Below are positions 22,228 through 34,732 of a DNA stretch of 64,000 nucleotides, piece after piece (within the stretch, counting starts at the first letter, position 1; every line of letters starts with the position of its first letter). This DNA comes from Pseudomonadota bacterium. GTDB lineage: Bacteria > Pseudomonadota > Alphaproteobacteria > Acetobacterales > Acetobacteraceae. The stretch is taken from the NCBI GenBank assembly GCA_021826225.1, contig JAKBAV010000007.1:1-64000 (forward strand), read 5' to 3'. Made by a program: the position numbers and the translations under genes. The notes beneath the pieces were generated by a model. The model was given only the letters and a program-made list of their open reading frames with translations, ran no database searches and was not told the DNA's origin.

Positions 22228-24147
22228 TCATGCGAGCTGCAGCGTATAGGTGGTGTAGCCATCCCCGCCATCGCCGAGGCTGGTGAGGCCGGGGAGCGCG
22301 CTGAGATAGCGCGCGGCTTGCGGCGCGCTCTCGAAGCTGACGGTGACGGGCGCGCCGATGGGGGCGAAGGACCAGATTTCCGGTGTGGCGACGGTGATGC
22401 GGCGCTGGGCCAGGATGTAGCGGGTGATGACATCGCGCACCTGGTCCGGCGCGCGCAGCACGACGGCGGCGGGGTTTTGGGCGAAGGCGCTGTCCGCCCG
22501 GTAGTTATTGGTGATGACGATGAACGCCTGCGACGGTGCCACGGGCACGCCCCTATAGGCGAGGTTGACGATGCGCCGGGCATCGCCGTACCGGCCGCGC
22601 CGCGCCGGCTGGGTGATGTCGATCTGGTAGGTGAGCCCGGCGATCACGTCGAAGCTGTAGGATGGCACATGCGGGTTGAGCAGCGGTTGCGGCGCCGGAT
22701 TGCCGGGGTCGATCCGGTTGAATATGCCGGCCGAGCGCTCCAGCCACTCGGCCAGTTCCGTGCCGCTGACACGCACGGCGGCGATGGTGTTCGGGTACAT
22801 GTATAAATCCGCCACATCCTTGATGGCGATGCTGCCGGCCGTGAGCTCGATGTAGTTGTCCGGCGACTGGTAGCCTTCCTTGAACGGTGCCGCCGCGGAG
22901 AGCACCGGCAGGCCGTGCAGCGCCGTGGGCAGCAGCGGCGCCGCGTACCAGAGCTGTGCGGCATTCACCAAAGCCAGTGAGGAATCGGCGCCGCTGACCA
23001 GCGCGGTATAGGAGGTCACCGGCTGCGTCAGCGTGCCGATGGGCTCGCGGATCCAGGCCAGGGTTTTTGCGTGTTCGGGCGCCACGGCGGCATCCACAGC
23101 CGGGTCGTTGGCGGCGAGGGATGTGACCTGGCGGTCCTGCCGCATGGCGATGGGCTGGGTTGAAACCGTGAAATCGGCCACTGTCCACCGGCCGCCGGAT
23201 TGCGCCAGGGTCAGGTCGATCACACCCAGCTCGCTGCCCCAGAAACCCGGCATCACGGCGGGAATGCCGTTCAGCGTGCCGCGCTCGGCATCGACGCCAT
23301 ATTCGCTGGCATAATCCGGGCCGGGAAACACCTTATGCGAATGGCCGGTGAAGATGACATCGATGCCCGGCACGGCGGCCAGATAGAAACTGGCATTCTC
23401 CTCGCCGCCTTGGCGCGGCAGGGTGGAAATGCCGGAATGTGATAATGCGACCAGCAGGTCCACCTGCGCGCGCAAGGCGGGGACATGCTGGTGCGCCGCC
23501 TCGACGATATCGGTGCTGCGCACGCGGCCCGCCAGATGTTCGCGGTCCCAGTCGATGATCTGCGGCGGCAGAAAGCCGATGACGCCGATTTTGAGCGGGT
23601 GGATGGTGCCGTCTTCGGCGGTGAAACGGCGTTCCAGGATCAGCGTGGCGGGCAGGATGGGGGCGCCGGCCTCATCGAGGTAATTGGCTGAGCAGATCGG
23701 GAAATTGGCGCCGGCAAGGGCGCGGGTGAGAAGTGCCAGGCCGTAATTGAACTCGTGATTGCCGATGGTTGCGGCATCATAGCCCATGCCGTTCATGGCG
23801 CGGATGGTGGGGTGGATGCCATCGGCCGGAAAATTCCCCGGCTGCGCCACGAAATCGGCCAGCGGGTTGCCCTGGATGGTGTCGCCATTATCGAACAGCA
23901 TGCTGTTGCGGGCGGATTTGCGCGCGGCGCGCACCAGTGTCGCGATCTTGGTCAGGCCTACGGTCTCGTCCTTCTGGTCGCGGTAATAATCGTAGTCTTC
24001 CACGAAGGTGTGCAGGTCGGAGGTTTCCAGCAGGCGCAGTTTGATGACCGCGCCGTCTGCCGCCAAAGCCGGTGCGGCGAGGGTGGCGGCGAGCCCGGAA
24101 GCGGCGGCGCCTTGCAGGATGATGCGGCGCGTTGGTCTCAGGGTCAT
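22228..24147 (-). CDS. cpdB: 2',3'-cyclic-nucleotide 2'-phosphodiesterase/3'-nucleotidase family, Tat-like signal
   Basis: LRLLETSDLHTFVEDYDYYRD; IGNHEFNYG; RRIILQGAAASGLAATLAAPALA. Confidence 0.88.
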   Translation of the reverse strand: MTLRPTRRIILQGAAASGLAATLAAPALAADGAVIKLRLLETSDLHTFVEDYDYYRDQKDETVGLTKIATLVRAARKSARNSMLFDNGDTIQGNPLADFVAQPGNFPADGIHPTIRAMNGMGYDAATIGNHEFNYGLALLTRALAGANFPICSANYLDEAGAPILPATLILERRFTAEDGTIHPLKIGVIGFLPPQIIDWDREHLAGRVRSTDIVEAAHQHVPALRAQVDLLVALSHSGISTLPRQGGEENASFYLAAVPGIDVIFTGHSHKVFPGPDYASEYGVDAERGTLNGIPAVMPGFWGSELGVIDLTLAQSGGRWTVADFTVSTQPIAMRQDRQVTSLAANDPAVDAAVAPEHAKTLAWIREPIGTLTQPVTSYTALVSGADSSLALVNAAQLWYAAPLLPTALHGLPVLSAAAPFKEGYQSPDNYIELTAGSIAIKDVADLYMYPNTIAAVRVSGTELAEWLERSAGIFNRIDPGNPAPQPLLNPHVPSYSFDVIAGLTYQIDITQPARRGRYGDARRIVNLAYRGVPVAPSQAFIVITNNYRADSAFAQNPAAVVLRAPDQVRDVITRYILAQRRITVATPEIWSFAPIGAPVTVSFESAPQAARYLSALPGLTSLGDGGDGYTTYTLQLA

Positions 24148-24177
24148 GTTGTGCCTCTGGCGGGTTCTCGTGCCACG

Positions 24178-25404
24178 TTAGATTACCTGGCGGCGGCGGT
24201 ACACGGCAAAAGCCATGCCGAGCATGCCAAGCTGCACCCCGGCGGCGATGGCGGCGCAACCCGGCCAGCCGGTGCTGTGCCAGGTGCCCGCGGGCAGGAT
24301 GCCGCCGCAGGAGCCGCCGATATAATAGCTGGTGACGTAGAGCCCCGCAGCGGTCGATTTGGCGGTCCGCGCGGCGATGCCGGTATAGCCGGTGGCGACC
24401 GTCTGCTGCGCGAAAATACCGCAGACGAGCAACAGCAGGCCGAATAATATGGCCGGCAGGGCGGCCAGCAGCGTCAGCGCAAGCCCGGCGATGGTGACGA
24501 GAAAGGCGGCGGCCATGACCGGGCGGCGGCCATGGCGCGCGGCGATGCGCCCGGTGACGGGGCTGATGGCGACACCGCCGAGATACACCGTGAAAATACC
24601 GCCCAGCGCCGCGGGCCCGAGCGCATAGGGCGGGGCCGCGAGGCGGAAATTGAGGAAGGTGAAGATGCTGACAAGCGAGAACAGCACGCCGAAGCCGATG
24701 ACGTAATTGCCGAGCAGTTTCGGGTTGGTCAGATGGTCGGGGAAGGAGCGCAAGGTTTCGCCCCAGCCGGAGGCGGCGCGAAAATATTTCTCGCGCGGCA
24801 GGAGCAGAAACACCAGCAGGGCGACGGCGGCGCTGATCAGCCCGACCGCGCAAAACGCCGCGCGCCAGCCGAGATATTCGGTGACGAAGCCGCTCACCAG
24901 CCGGCCGCAGAACCCGCCTGAAATTGTGCCGGACATGTAGATGCCGGCGAGGCGGGTGGCGGTGGGGCCGGGAAATTCATCGGCGATATAGGCGATGGTG
25001 ACGGTGAAGATGAAGGGCAGCAGGAGCCCCTGGATGAAGCGGAAGATGGTCAGCATCTCCAGGCTTTGCGCGCGTGCCACCAGCAATGTCGGGATGACGA
25101 GCAGGAAGGCGGCGCCGGAGATGAAGATCTTGCGCCCGAAGCGGTCCGACAGCGCGCCGCTGAACGGGGCGATCAAGGCGGTGGCGATGAGCGGCGCGGT
25201 AACGGTGTTGTTGGTGGCGGCGAGCCCGGCATGAAAGGTGGCGGCCAGCACCGGCAAAATAGGCTGGGTACACCACATGTTGATGAAGGCGCCGAACCCG
25301 GCTGCGGCCACGCCAAAGGCGACACGCCGGGGAATGGCGGTGGGCTTGGACAGCTCAACCGGGCCGGCATTGCTAGAAACGAAGTTCGAAGACGGTGATG
25401 ACAT
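24178..25404 (-). CDS. MFS transporter
   Basis: 12-TM pattern; LSDRFGRKIFISGAAFL motif A. Confidence 0.85.
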   Translation of the reverse strand: MSSPSSNFVSSNAGPVELSKPTAIPRRVAFGVAAAGFGAFINMWCTQPILPVLAATFHAGLAATNNTVTAPLIATALIAPFSGALSDRFGRKIFISGAAFLLVIPTLLVARAQSLEMLTIFRFIQGLLLPFIFTVTIAYIADEFPGPTATRLAGIYMSGTISGGFCGRLVSGFVTEYLGWRAAFCAVGLISAAVALLVFLLLPREKYFRAASGWGETLRSFPDHLTNPKLLGNYVIGFGVLFSLVSIFTFLNFRLAAPPYALGPAALGGIFTVYLGGVAISPVTGRIAARHGRRPVMAAAFLVTIAGLALTLLAALPAILFGLLLLVCGIFAQQTVATGYTGIAARTAKSTAAGLYVTSYYIGGSCGGILPAGTWHSTGWPGCAAIAAGVQLGMLGMAFAVYRRRQVI

Positions 25405-25900
25405 CGCCAGGCTGGACCAGTGCCGAAGTTGAGGCGCGATACTGGACAGGCTGGCTGCCGCGTTCACGCGTGATGCCGACATAGGCCTGGCATCCCCGGT
25501 AGGTGAAGCCTCCGGCGATTGAAATCGCGGTAAGGGCTGTCATGCCCGGGCGGTATGGGTACTGGCCGGGGGTGTTGACTTCGCCCAGAATGTAGAAGGG
25601 CCGGTAGGTGGATATTTCCGCGCTGACGGCGGGGTGCAGGATGAGCCCGTTCTGCCGCAGGCCGTCGCTGATGGCGGCCTCCAGCGCCGCTGTGCTACGG
25701 CCGCCGGCCTGCACGGCGCCGAGCAGGGGCATGCTGATGCAGCCGCTATCATCGACCTGATAGCTCCCGGAAAGCTGCGGCTGGTCGTAGATACGGATGG
25801 TCAGGGCATCGCCGGGGCCAAGCAAATATGGGCCGGGTGTGGGGGCGGGCAGTGGCGGCAGGCTGTAGCCCGGCGCGCGCAGGCTGGCGCAGCCGGACAA
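25373..25900 (-). CDS. polysaccharide export (Wza/BexD-like) lipoprotein; N-terminus uncertain
   Basis: PYLLGPGDALTIRIYDQPQLSGSYQVDDSGCISMPLLG; conceptual upstream frame IKRRVLLSGLCGSFVSTALSGC is a lipoprotein signal. Confidence 0.75.
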   Translation of the reverse strand: MSGCASLRAPGYSLPPLPAPTPGPYLLGPGDALTIRIYDQPQLSGSYQVDDSGCISMPLLGAVQAGGRSTAALEAAISDGLRQNGLILHPAVSAEISTYRPFYILGEVNTPGQYPYRPGMTALTAISIAGGFTYRGCQAYVGITRERGSQPVQYRASTSALVQPGDVITVFELRF

Positions 25901-26038
25901 AGCGGTGGAAACGAAGCTGCCGCAAAGCCCGGAGAGCAGGACACGCCGCTTGATGATATCTGGGCCTCATGGGTTACTTCAGGTTGAGTCGAGTTTAGCC
26001 GTATTGGCAAAAAGGGCAATGCGGGGCACAACCGCGCC

Positions 26039-26887
26039 ATGAAACGTCTTCTGCTTTCCGTGGTGGTTTTGCTCCTGCTGGTGGCGGGTGGTTACTGGCT
26101 CTGGGCGGGCCATAAGGCAGCCGCACCGCCTCTGGCCGCCGCCAACCAGGATGCGCGGCCGCTGACGGGCGCGGAACAGGCGGCGTTTCTGCCGCTGGTC
26201 TGCGCCGGGGCGAGCGCCGGGACGGATGGCTATGCGCATGACTGCGCCAGCCTGACGGGATATCCTTCCAGCGATTACGGCGGCGCCGGGCTGGGGCTGG
26301 GCATGACGCTGACCAGCGTGATCCTGGGCCATATCTCGGATGCCACGGCGGATGAGGCGTATGTCTCCTACCAGGGCAGCTTTGAATCGCATGCCGATAA
26401 TTTCGGCGGCGGGATTCTGTTCCGCGCCGATGGCAAAGGCGGCTGGGTGCTGGAAAAATGGGTGCCCGGCGGCGCGATGGATGGCTGCCTGGCGCTCGAT
26501 CCGCAGGGGCGGAGCCGCATGCTGTGCCTGCGCGGCGCCAGTGGCCAGGGCGAGACGGATACGGTGCTTGGCATAGCCACGCCCGGCGCGGCGGCGTTCG
26601 ACAGGATTCTGGTAGCCAGCGATCTGCGGGATACCATGGACCCGAATGCCAATTGCGCCCTGCGTAAATCCGCGAGCCAGGATGTGCTGCTGGGCATAGA
26701 CAGCATCGCGCGGGCTGGTGCGGGCTATGCGGCGGCGATTGAATACGTGCCGGCCAGTATTGCCACGGCGGCCTGCGCCAGCAAGAGCTTCGCCAGCGCG
26801 GCGGTCAGCAAGACCACGCTGATTATGAACTGGGACGGCAGCGCGATGCACATTACCCCGGCTCTGAATGTGGCGCCGGGCTCCTGA
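26039..26887 (+). CDS. hypothetical secreted/membrane-anchored protein
   Basis: N-terminal hydrophobic segment MKRLLLSVVVLLLLVAGGYWLW; several cysteines; no family recognised. Confidence 0.6.
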   Translation: MKRLLLSVVVLLLLVAGGYWLWAGHKAAAPPLAAANQDARPLTGAEQAAFLPLVCAGASAGTDGYAHDCASLTGYPSSDYGGAGLGLGMTLTSVILGHISDATADEAYVSYQGSFESHADNFGGGILFRADGKGGWVLEKWVPGGAMDGCLALDPQGRSRMLCLRGASGQGETDTVLGIATPGAAAFDRILVASDLRDTMDPNANCALRKSASQDVLLGIDSIARAGAGYAAAIEYVPASIATAACASKSFASAAVSKTTLIMNWDGSAMHITPALNVAPGS

Positions 26888-27815
26888 CCGCCGGCGGCTC
26901 GCCGAGCGAGGTGCCGAGCTGGCCGAGCAGAAATTCCGTGCCCTGCTCGCGTGAGCCTTTATCTTCATAACCGTTCACGAACACGCCTTGCTCGGTGATT
27001 TTGAGCCGCGTGCCGCCGGCTTCCGGGAAGAGCTGCACCGTGGCCAGAGAGACGGAGATGCGCGCGCCGTTGAGGTGCATTTCATAGGCGTAGACCAGCC
27101 GCGTATCTGGGACCAGCTCGAAATAAATCGCATCGAACCGGGAGACGGTGCCATTGGCGAAGAGGCCTTCCGACACTTCGCGGCCGCCGGGCCGGGCATC
27201 CACGCTGCGCTCCCGGTATTGATAGCCCTCGCCGCCGGCGAACCATTTATTCTTGGCTTCGATATCGGTGAACGCCTTGTACACGCGCGCGGGTGAGGCG
27301 GCGAAGACCCGCTCCAGGGTGAAACTGTCATGCACCGCCGGGGTGGCAAGCCGTGCGACCAGGTTTTCGAGCTTGTCCAGCGTGGTGCGCCAGCCTTCCG
27401 TGGCGCCGCCGACGGCACCCAGCATCGCCTCGTCGAACAGCTCATAATCCTGCCGCACCGTCAGCCTGGTGGCGGTGCCCTCGGCCGCGAATGTCACGGT
27501 GGTCAGCACCTTGAAGAGCAGTTTCCCGTTCGCATCCACCTGACCGCCGAAAGACAGGCGCGCGGGCGGTGTGACCTCGATGAACTGCCCGCGCGACCAG
27601 TTTTTGCTCCCATCGGGCAGCAGCATGCAGACGGCGAAGACGCCCCCGGCGCGAAAATCGACTTCGGCTTCCGGCACGCTGCAGTCCAATGGACTGAACC
27701 ATTGTCTGATGTTGGCAGCGCTGCTCCAGGCGCGGAAAACGGTTTCACGCGGAGCCACGAACAGGCGGGAGATCATCATCGGTTCCAGCTTCATGCCGGG
27801 ATTAAACGCAGCCAT
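26853..27815 (-). CDS. tandem SRPBCC/AHSA1-like domain protein
   Basis: Two AHSA1-like units (RLFVAPRETVFRAWSSAANIRQWFSP and ERVFAASPARVYKAFTDIEAKNKWF). Confidence 0.85.
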   Translation of the reverse strand: MAAFNPGMKLEPMMISRLFVAPRETVFRAWSSAANIRQWFSPLDCSVPEAEVDFRAGGVFAVCMLLPDGSKNWSRGQFIEVTPPARLSFGGQVDANGKLLFKVLTTVTFAAEGTATRLTVRQDYELFDEAMLGAVGGATEGWRTTLDKLENLVARLATPAVHDSFTLERVFAASPARVYKAFTDIEAKNKWFAGGEGYQYRERSVDARPGGREVSEGLFANGTVSRFDAIYFELVPDTRLVYAYEMHLNGARISVSLATVQLFPEAGGTRLKITEQGVFVNGYEDKGSREQGTEFLLGQLGTSLGEPPAVRSPAPHSEPG

Positions 27816-28173
27816 TTCTGTCTTCCTCTTGCAGTCCGTTGAGATAGGTTTCCAGCCGGTCGAAACGGGCCTCCCATTCGGCGCGGCGGTCGGCGAGCCA
27901 GGCTTGCGCCGCGCTCAGGCCTGAGCCGGCGATCTGGCAGGTGCGGATGCGGCCGGTCTTTTGCGATGTCACCAGCCCGGCGGTTTCCAGTACATTCAGA
28001 TGTTGGAGCACGGCGGGGAGAGACATTGTAAGCGGCTGCGCCAGTTCGCTCACCGCCGCCGGACCGCGTGAGAGACGCTCCAGCATGGCGCGCCGCCCCG
28101 GATCCGCCAGGGCCTGGAAGGTCAGATCGAGGGCTGTCTGTTGGTTAAGCATGGACTTAACCATAAAGGCCAA
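27802..28173 (-). CDS. ArsR-family transcriptional regulator
   Basis: FQALADPGRRAMLERLSRGPAAVSELAQPLTMSLPAVLQHLNVLETAGLV; overlaps AHSA1 gene start. Confidence 0.9.
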   Translation of the reverse strand: MAFMVKSMLNQQTALDLTFQALADPGRRAMLERLSRGPAAVSELAQPLTMSLPAVLQHLNVLETAGLVTSQKTGRIRTCQIAGSGLSAAQAWLADRRAEWEARFDRLETYLNGLQEEDRNGCV

Positions 28174-28232
28174 AACACATAAGTCAACACTTAACTATTG
28201 CGTGCGGCATCGCCCATGGTAGAGGCGGCCTC

Positions 28233-28874
28233 ATGCAGCAAGCCCGACAATCGCTGATCAATGCCGCGCGAGAGATGGCGGCGCGCGGCCTCTCCGCCGG
28301 AACCTCGGGCAATGTGTCGCTGCGGGTGGATGCGGGCATTCTCATCACCCCCTCGGCCGTGCCGTATGAGAGTTTGACGCCGGAGATGATCCCGCTGCTC
28401 AGGCCGGATGGCGGCTATGAGGGCCATTACCGGCCTTCATCGGAATGGCGTTTTCATCTGGATATCTATCTGGCGCGGCCTGAAGTGGGCGGGGTGGTGC
28501 ATCATCACGCGCCCTATACCACCGCCCTGGCCATGGCGCGGCGCGAGATCCCGGCCTGCCATTACATGATCGCGCGGTTCGGCGGGGCGCCGCTGCGGCT
28601 TGCCGCCTATGCGCTGTTCGGCACCGCGGCACTTTCGGAAAACGTGCTGGTGGCGCTTGAAGGCCGCACCGCCTGCCTGATGGAAAACCATGGCGGCATC
28701 GCCGTGGGGGCTGATGTGGCCGCCGCCCTCGCCGCCGCGACTGAGCTTGAAGTGCTGGCGCAGCAATACACGCTGGCCCTGGCGGCCGGCGGTGCGGTGC
28801 TGCTCTCGGCGGATGAGGTGGCGGCGGCGGTGCGGCAATTCGCCACCGCGTACCGGCCCAATACAGGCGGCTGA
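28233..28874 (+). CDS. class II aldolase/adducin family protein
   Basis: AGTSGNVSLR; VVHHHAPYTTALAM; MENHGGIAVG. Confidence 0.9.
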   Translation: MQQARQSLINAAREMAARGLSAGTSGNVSLRVDAGILITPSAVPYESLTPEMIPLLRPDGGYEGHYRPSSEWRFHLDIYLARPEVGGVVHHHAPYTTALAMARREIPACHYMIARFGGAPLRLAAYALFGTAALSENVLVALEGRTACLMENHGGIAVGADVAAALAAATELEVLAQQYTLALAAGGAVLLSADEVAAAVRQFATAYRPNTGG

Positions 28875-28883
28875 AGCGGGCGG

Positions 28884-29354
28884 CTAACCCGCCGTTACCA
28901 CCACGACATGCTCGGCATCGACTTCAGCCAGCGCCTGGCCGAGTGCGGCGATTCCCGCCAGCATGGCCTCGCCGGCATCCTCGGCTTCCTCGCCGGTGAC
29001 ATCCTCATAAAGCTCGGCGAGTTCTTCTTCCTCGAAGTCATCCGGGTCGAGTTTTTCGAGATATTTGACCCTCTCGTCCAGCGTGAGAATGAACACCAGC
29101 GCCGCCGCGCTTTCGGCGATATCGGCGACGATCTCATTCTCGCCGGTTTCCAGGTCGATGTCGTAATCCTCGGCCAGCACGGGCAGGAGGGTGGAAAAAA
29201 TTTCCGCGTCATAGTCGAAATCCGCGACCGAGGTGCCGTTGGCCGCGAGATAGGCGAACATGTCCTGCGGGTCATCCGAGCCCGCGGCCTCGACCAGTCC
29301 GGCCAGCTCGTCACGGGACAGGCGGGTGAAGGTTGCGCTGGCGGCCATGGTCAA
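28884..29354 (-). CDS. highly acidic hypothetical protein
   Basis: 156 aa with dense D/E ([25 protein letters not shown]); between two well-supported genes. Confidence 0.55.
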   Translation of the reverse strand: MTMAASATFTRLSRDELAGLVEAAGSDDPQDMFAYLAANGTSVADFDYDAEIFSTLLPVLAEDYDIDLETGENEIVADIAESAAALVFILTLDERVKYLEKLDPDDFEEEELAELYEDVTGEEAEDAGEAMLAGIAALGQALAEVDAEHVVVVTAG

Positions 29355-29472
29355 ATCTCCGTCGAATTTGCCCCTGGATAACAGCGCGCCGCGATGCTGC
29401 CAACTGGGTTTTGCCTCTTGGAGAGTGGCGCGCCATTGTCTAAATAGCAGTCCGCAAAGGGTTGAGGATCAC

Positions 29473-31260
29473 ATGACGGAAGAGACACGGAATTTCGGCA
29501 CCGAGGTCGGGCGGCTGCTCGATCTGGTGGTGCATTCGCTCTACTCGGACCGCGAGATTTTTCTGCGCGAGCTGGTCGCCAACGCGGCGGATGCCACGGA
29601 TAAACGCCGCTTCCTGGCGCTGTCTGATGAGACGCTGGCGATTGCCGGTGAGGGGGCTGTGAAAATATCGCTCGACAAGGCGGCGCGCACGATCACCATC
29701 AGCGATTGCGGCATCGGCATGGGCAAGGAGGAGCTGGCGGAAAATCTCGGCACCATCGCACGCTCCGGCACGGCGGCCTTCGCGGCAAGCCAGCTAGCCG
29801 AGAAAAAACCCGAGGACCGGCCAAGCCTGATCGGCCAGTTCGGCGTGGGCTTTTACTCCGCCTATATGGTGGCGGATAATGTGGCGGTGACATCGCGCAA
29901 GGCCGGGCATGACGAGGCCTGGGAATGGGCCTCGGATGGCCGTGGCACCTACACGCTCAAATCCGCCGCCCGCGCGGAAGCCGGCACCACGGTGGTGATG
30001 CATGTCAAGGCCGATGCCGAGGAGTTTCTGGAGCCGTACCGCATCAAGGCCATCATCAAAAAATGGGCGGACCATGTGGCGCTGCCGATCGAGCTGGAAG
30101 AGGATGGCGAATTCGCCGCGGTGACGGAAGGCAAGGCGCTGTGGCGGCGCGCGAAATCCGAGATCACGGCGGAGGAATATAATGATTTCTACCGCCATGC
30201 CGGGCATCATTTCGACGAGCCCTGGGCGACCATTCACTGGCGCGCCGAGGGCACGCTGGAATTTTCCGCCTTGCTGTTCATCCCCGGCTCCAAGCCGTTC
30301 TTCCCGGTCGAGGAACGCCGCGAATCGAAGGTGCGGCTGCATGTGAAGCGCATGTTCATCACCGATGAGGCGAAGCTGCTGCCGGACTGGCTCTCTTTCG
30401 TCACTGGCGTGGTCGATACCGAGGATTTGCCGCTAAATGTGAGCCGTGAGCTGCTGCAGGCGACCCCGGTGCTGGATAAAATCCGTAAGGCGCTGCTCAA
30501 CCGCGTGCTGTCCGAGCTGAAAGCCAAGGCCAAGGAGGAACAGGAGTTCAAAAAATTCCTGGAGAATTTCGGCAATGTGCTGAAAGAGGGGATTTACGAG
30601 GATACCGGCCACGCCGCCGAGATCGCCGGGCTGCTGCGCTTTGCCTCGACCCGGGAAGAGGCCACCACGCTGGATGACTATGTCGCCCGCATGCCCGAGG
30701 GTCAGGACCAAATCTATTACCTGGCCGGGGATGCGGCACATCTCAAAACCTCGCCGCAGCTGGAAGGTTTTGCTGAAAAAGGCTTCGAGGTGCTGCTCCT
30801 CGGCGATCCCATCGATGCGTTCTGGCCGGAGCGGCTGGGGCGGTACAAGGAGAAGAAGCTGACCAGCGTGTCGCAGGCCGGGAAATTATTCGAGGCCGGG
30901 GATGTCGCCGAGGATGTCACGGCACTTTGTGAAAAACTGGCGGCGGCGCTGGGTGACAAGGTCTCCGGTGTGGCCGTCTCATCGCGGCTGAAGGACAGCC
31001 CGGCGATGCTGGCCGCCGCCGAAGGCGGGCCGGACCTTGCCATGCAGCGCCTGCTCCGCCGCGCCGGCCGCCCGATTTTCGGCCCGGCGCCCAGGCTGGA
31101 GCTCAACCCGGCGCACAGGCTGGTGCAAGGCCTGATGCAGCGTGAGGACGTAACCGAGGCCGCCGCCCTGCTGCTCGATCTGGCGCGGTTGCAGGAAGGC
31201 GATCTGCCGGAAGATCCGGCGGCCTTCGTGCGCTACATCGCCGGCATTATCGCGGGGTAG
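29473..31260 (+). CDS. htpG: molecular chaperone HtpG
   Basis: [42 protein letters not shown]. Confidence 0.97.
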   Translation: MTEETRNFGTEVGRLLDLVVHSLYSDREIFLRELVANAADATDKRRFLALSDETLAIAGEGAVKISLDKAARTITISDCGIGMGKEELAENLGTIARSGTAAFAASQLAEKKPEDRPSLIGQFGVGFYSAYMVADNVAVTSRKAGHDEAWEWASDGRGTYTLKSAARAEAGTTVVMHVKADAEEFLEPYRIKAIIKKWADHVALPIELEEDGEFAAVTEGKALWRRAKSEITAEEYNDFYRHAGHHFDEPWATIHWRAEGTLEFSALLFIPGSKPFFPVEERRESKVRLHVKRMFITDEAKLLPDWLSFVTGVVDTEDLPLNVSRELLQATPVLDKIRKALLNRVLSELKAKAKEEQEFKKFLENFGNVLKEGIYEDTGHAAEIAGLLRFASTREEATTLDDYVARMPEGQDQIYYLAGDAAHLKTSPQLEGFAEKGFEVLLLGDPIDAFWPERLGRYKEKKLTSVSQAGKLFEAGDVAEDVTALCEKLAAALGDKVSGVAVSSRLKDSPAMLAAAEGGPDLAMQRLLRRAGRPIFGPAPRLELNPAHRLVQGLMQREDVTEAAALLLDLARLQEGDLPEDPAAFVRYIAGIIAG

Positions 31261-31267
31261 GTGGAAC

Positions 31268-31303
31268 AGGCCAGGGGCTCATGCCTCCTGGCCTTTTTCC
31301 TGA
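31268..31303 (+). terminator. probable terminator after htpG
   Basis: aggccaggggctcatgcctcctggcctttttc hairpin plus T run. Confidence 0.65.
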
Positions 31304-31364
31304 ACCCGGCGCATAGCCTGCGTTCGCGTGGCTTGGGCTTGCGGGGTGGCTTTCGCTTTTGTAA

Positions 31365-33645
<2,281 letters not shown>

Positions 33646-33652
33646 ACCACAA

Positions 33653-33682
33653 AGGTTGAACCGCGCCCCTTGCGGTTCAACC
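33653..33682 (-). terminator. hairpin downstream of ilvE
   Basis: ggttgaaccgc-gcccctt-gcggttcaacc, 11-bp perfect arms. Confidence 0.55.
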
Positions 33683-33716
33683 CCGTGTTAAGATTACCTT
33701 TTGGCGAGGTGGCGCG

Positions 33717-34622
33717 CTACGCGGCGCGTTTGGCGACTTCCTCGGGCGGCATCAGCACCAGGGCCTCGTAATCGGCCAGCAAAGTCTCGGTGATCGTGCT
33801 GGGGGCATAGGAAAGGTCCGGGCCGATCTGGCGCACCGGGGTGATTTCGGCGGCGGTGCCGGTGAGAAAGGCCTCCGTGGCGCGGGCCAGATCCGCGAAG
33901 GGGATATGGCGTTCCACGACCTCGATGCCGCGTGCCCGGGCGAGCGCGATGACGGTTTTGCGGGTGATACCGTCCAGGAAGCAATCCGGGGTCGGGGTAT
34001 GCAGCTTACCGTCGATGACCAGGAACAGATTGGCGCCGGTGGCCTCGCCGACGAAGCCGTCCCAGGTCAGCATCAGCGCGTCGTTATAGCCCTCGGCCTC
34101 GGCCTTGTGCTTGGCGAGCGTGCCGATCATGTACAGGCCGGCGGCTTTCGAGGCGGTGGGGGCGGTTTGCGGGTGCGGCCGGCGCCAGTCGGCCAGGCCG
34201 AGGCGCACGCCCTTCAGGCGGTCGGCGCCGAACAGGTTCGGCCATTCCCAGCAGGCGATCATCAGGTGGATTTTGGTGTGCTGCGCCGAAACCGCGAGCT
34301 GCTCGGAGCCGCGCCAGGCGAGCGGGCGGAGATAGGCATCGGTAAGGTTGTTGGCCGCCATCACCTCGATGCAGGCCTGGTTGATCTGCGCCGCGCTGTA
34401 GGGAATTTCGAAGCCGAGCAGGCGGCCGGACTCGATCAGCCGGTCGGTATGGGCGTCGAGCTTGAAGATGTTGCCGCCATAGGCGCGCTCACCCTCGAAC
34501 ACGGCCGAGCCGTAATGCAGGCCATGGCTCAGTACATGCAGTTTGGCGTCGCGCCAGGGGATGAGCTTGCCGTCCCACCAGATAAAGCCGTCACGATCAT
34601 CGAAAGGAACCAGGGCCGCCAT
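33717..34622 (-). CDS. ilvE: branched-chain amino acid aminotransferase
   Basis: DGFIWWDGKLIPWRDAKLHVLSHGLHYGSAVFEGERAY; FLTGTAAEITPVRQI. Confidence 0.94.
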   Translation of the reverse strand: MAALVPFDDRDGFIWWDGKLIPWRDAKLHVLSHGLHYGSAVFEGERAYGGNIFKLDAHTDRLIESGRLLGFEIPYSAAQINQACIEVMAANNLTDAYLRPLAWRGSEQLAVSAQHTKIHLMIACWEWPNLFGADRLKGVRLGLADWRRPHPQTAPTASKAAGLYMIGTLAKHKAEAEGYNDALMLTWDGFVGEATGANLFLVIDGKLHTPTPDCFLDGITRKTVIALARARGIEVVERHIPFADLARATEAFLTGTAAEITPVRQIGPDLSYAPSTITETLLADYEALVLMPPEEVAKRAA

Positions 34623-34732
34623 GGTCAAAACTCTCCGTTTGCGCTACATCCATATGACAGAAAAAGCTTATGTATAAGTCAGTCATACTGTCACTGGCTG
34701 GCCGACAAACCTCTTTAGATTGCGAATCTGCC

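Noticed and set aside
34640-34732. Palindromes (cttatgtataag) as MarR operator
   Set aside because: Arms are short and imperfect; insufficient without footprinting
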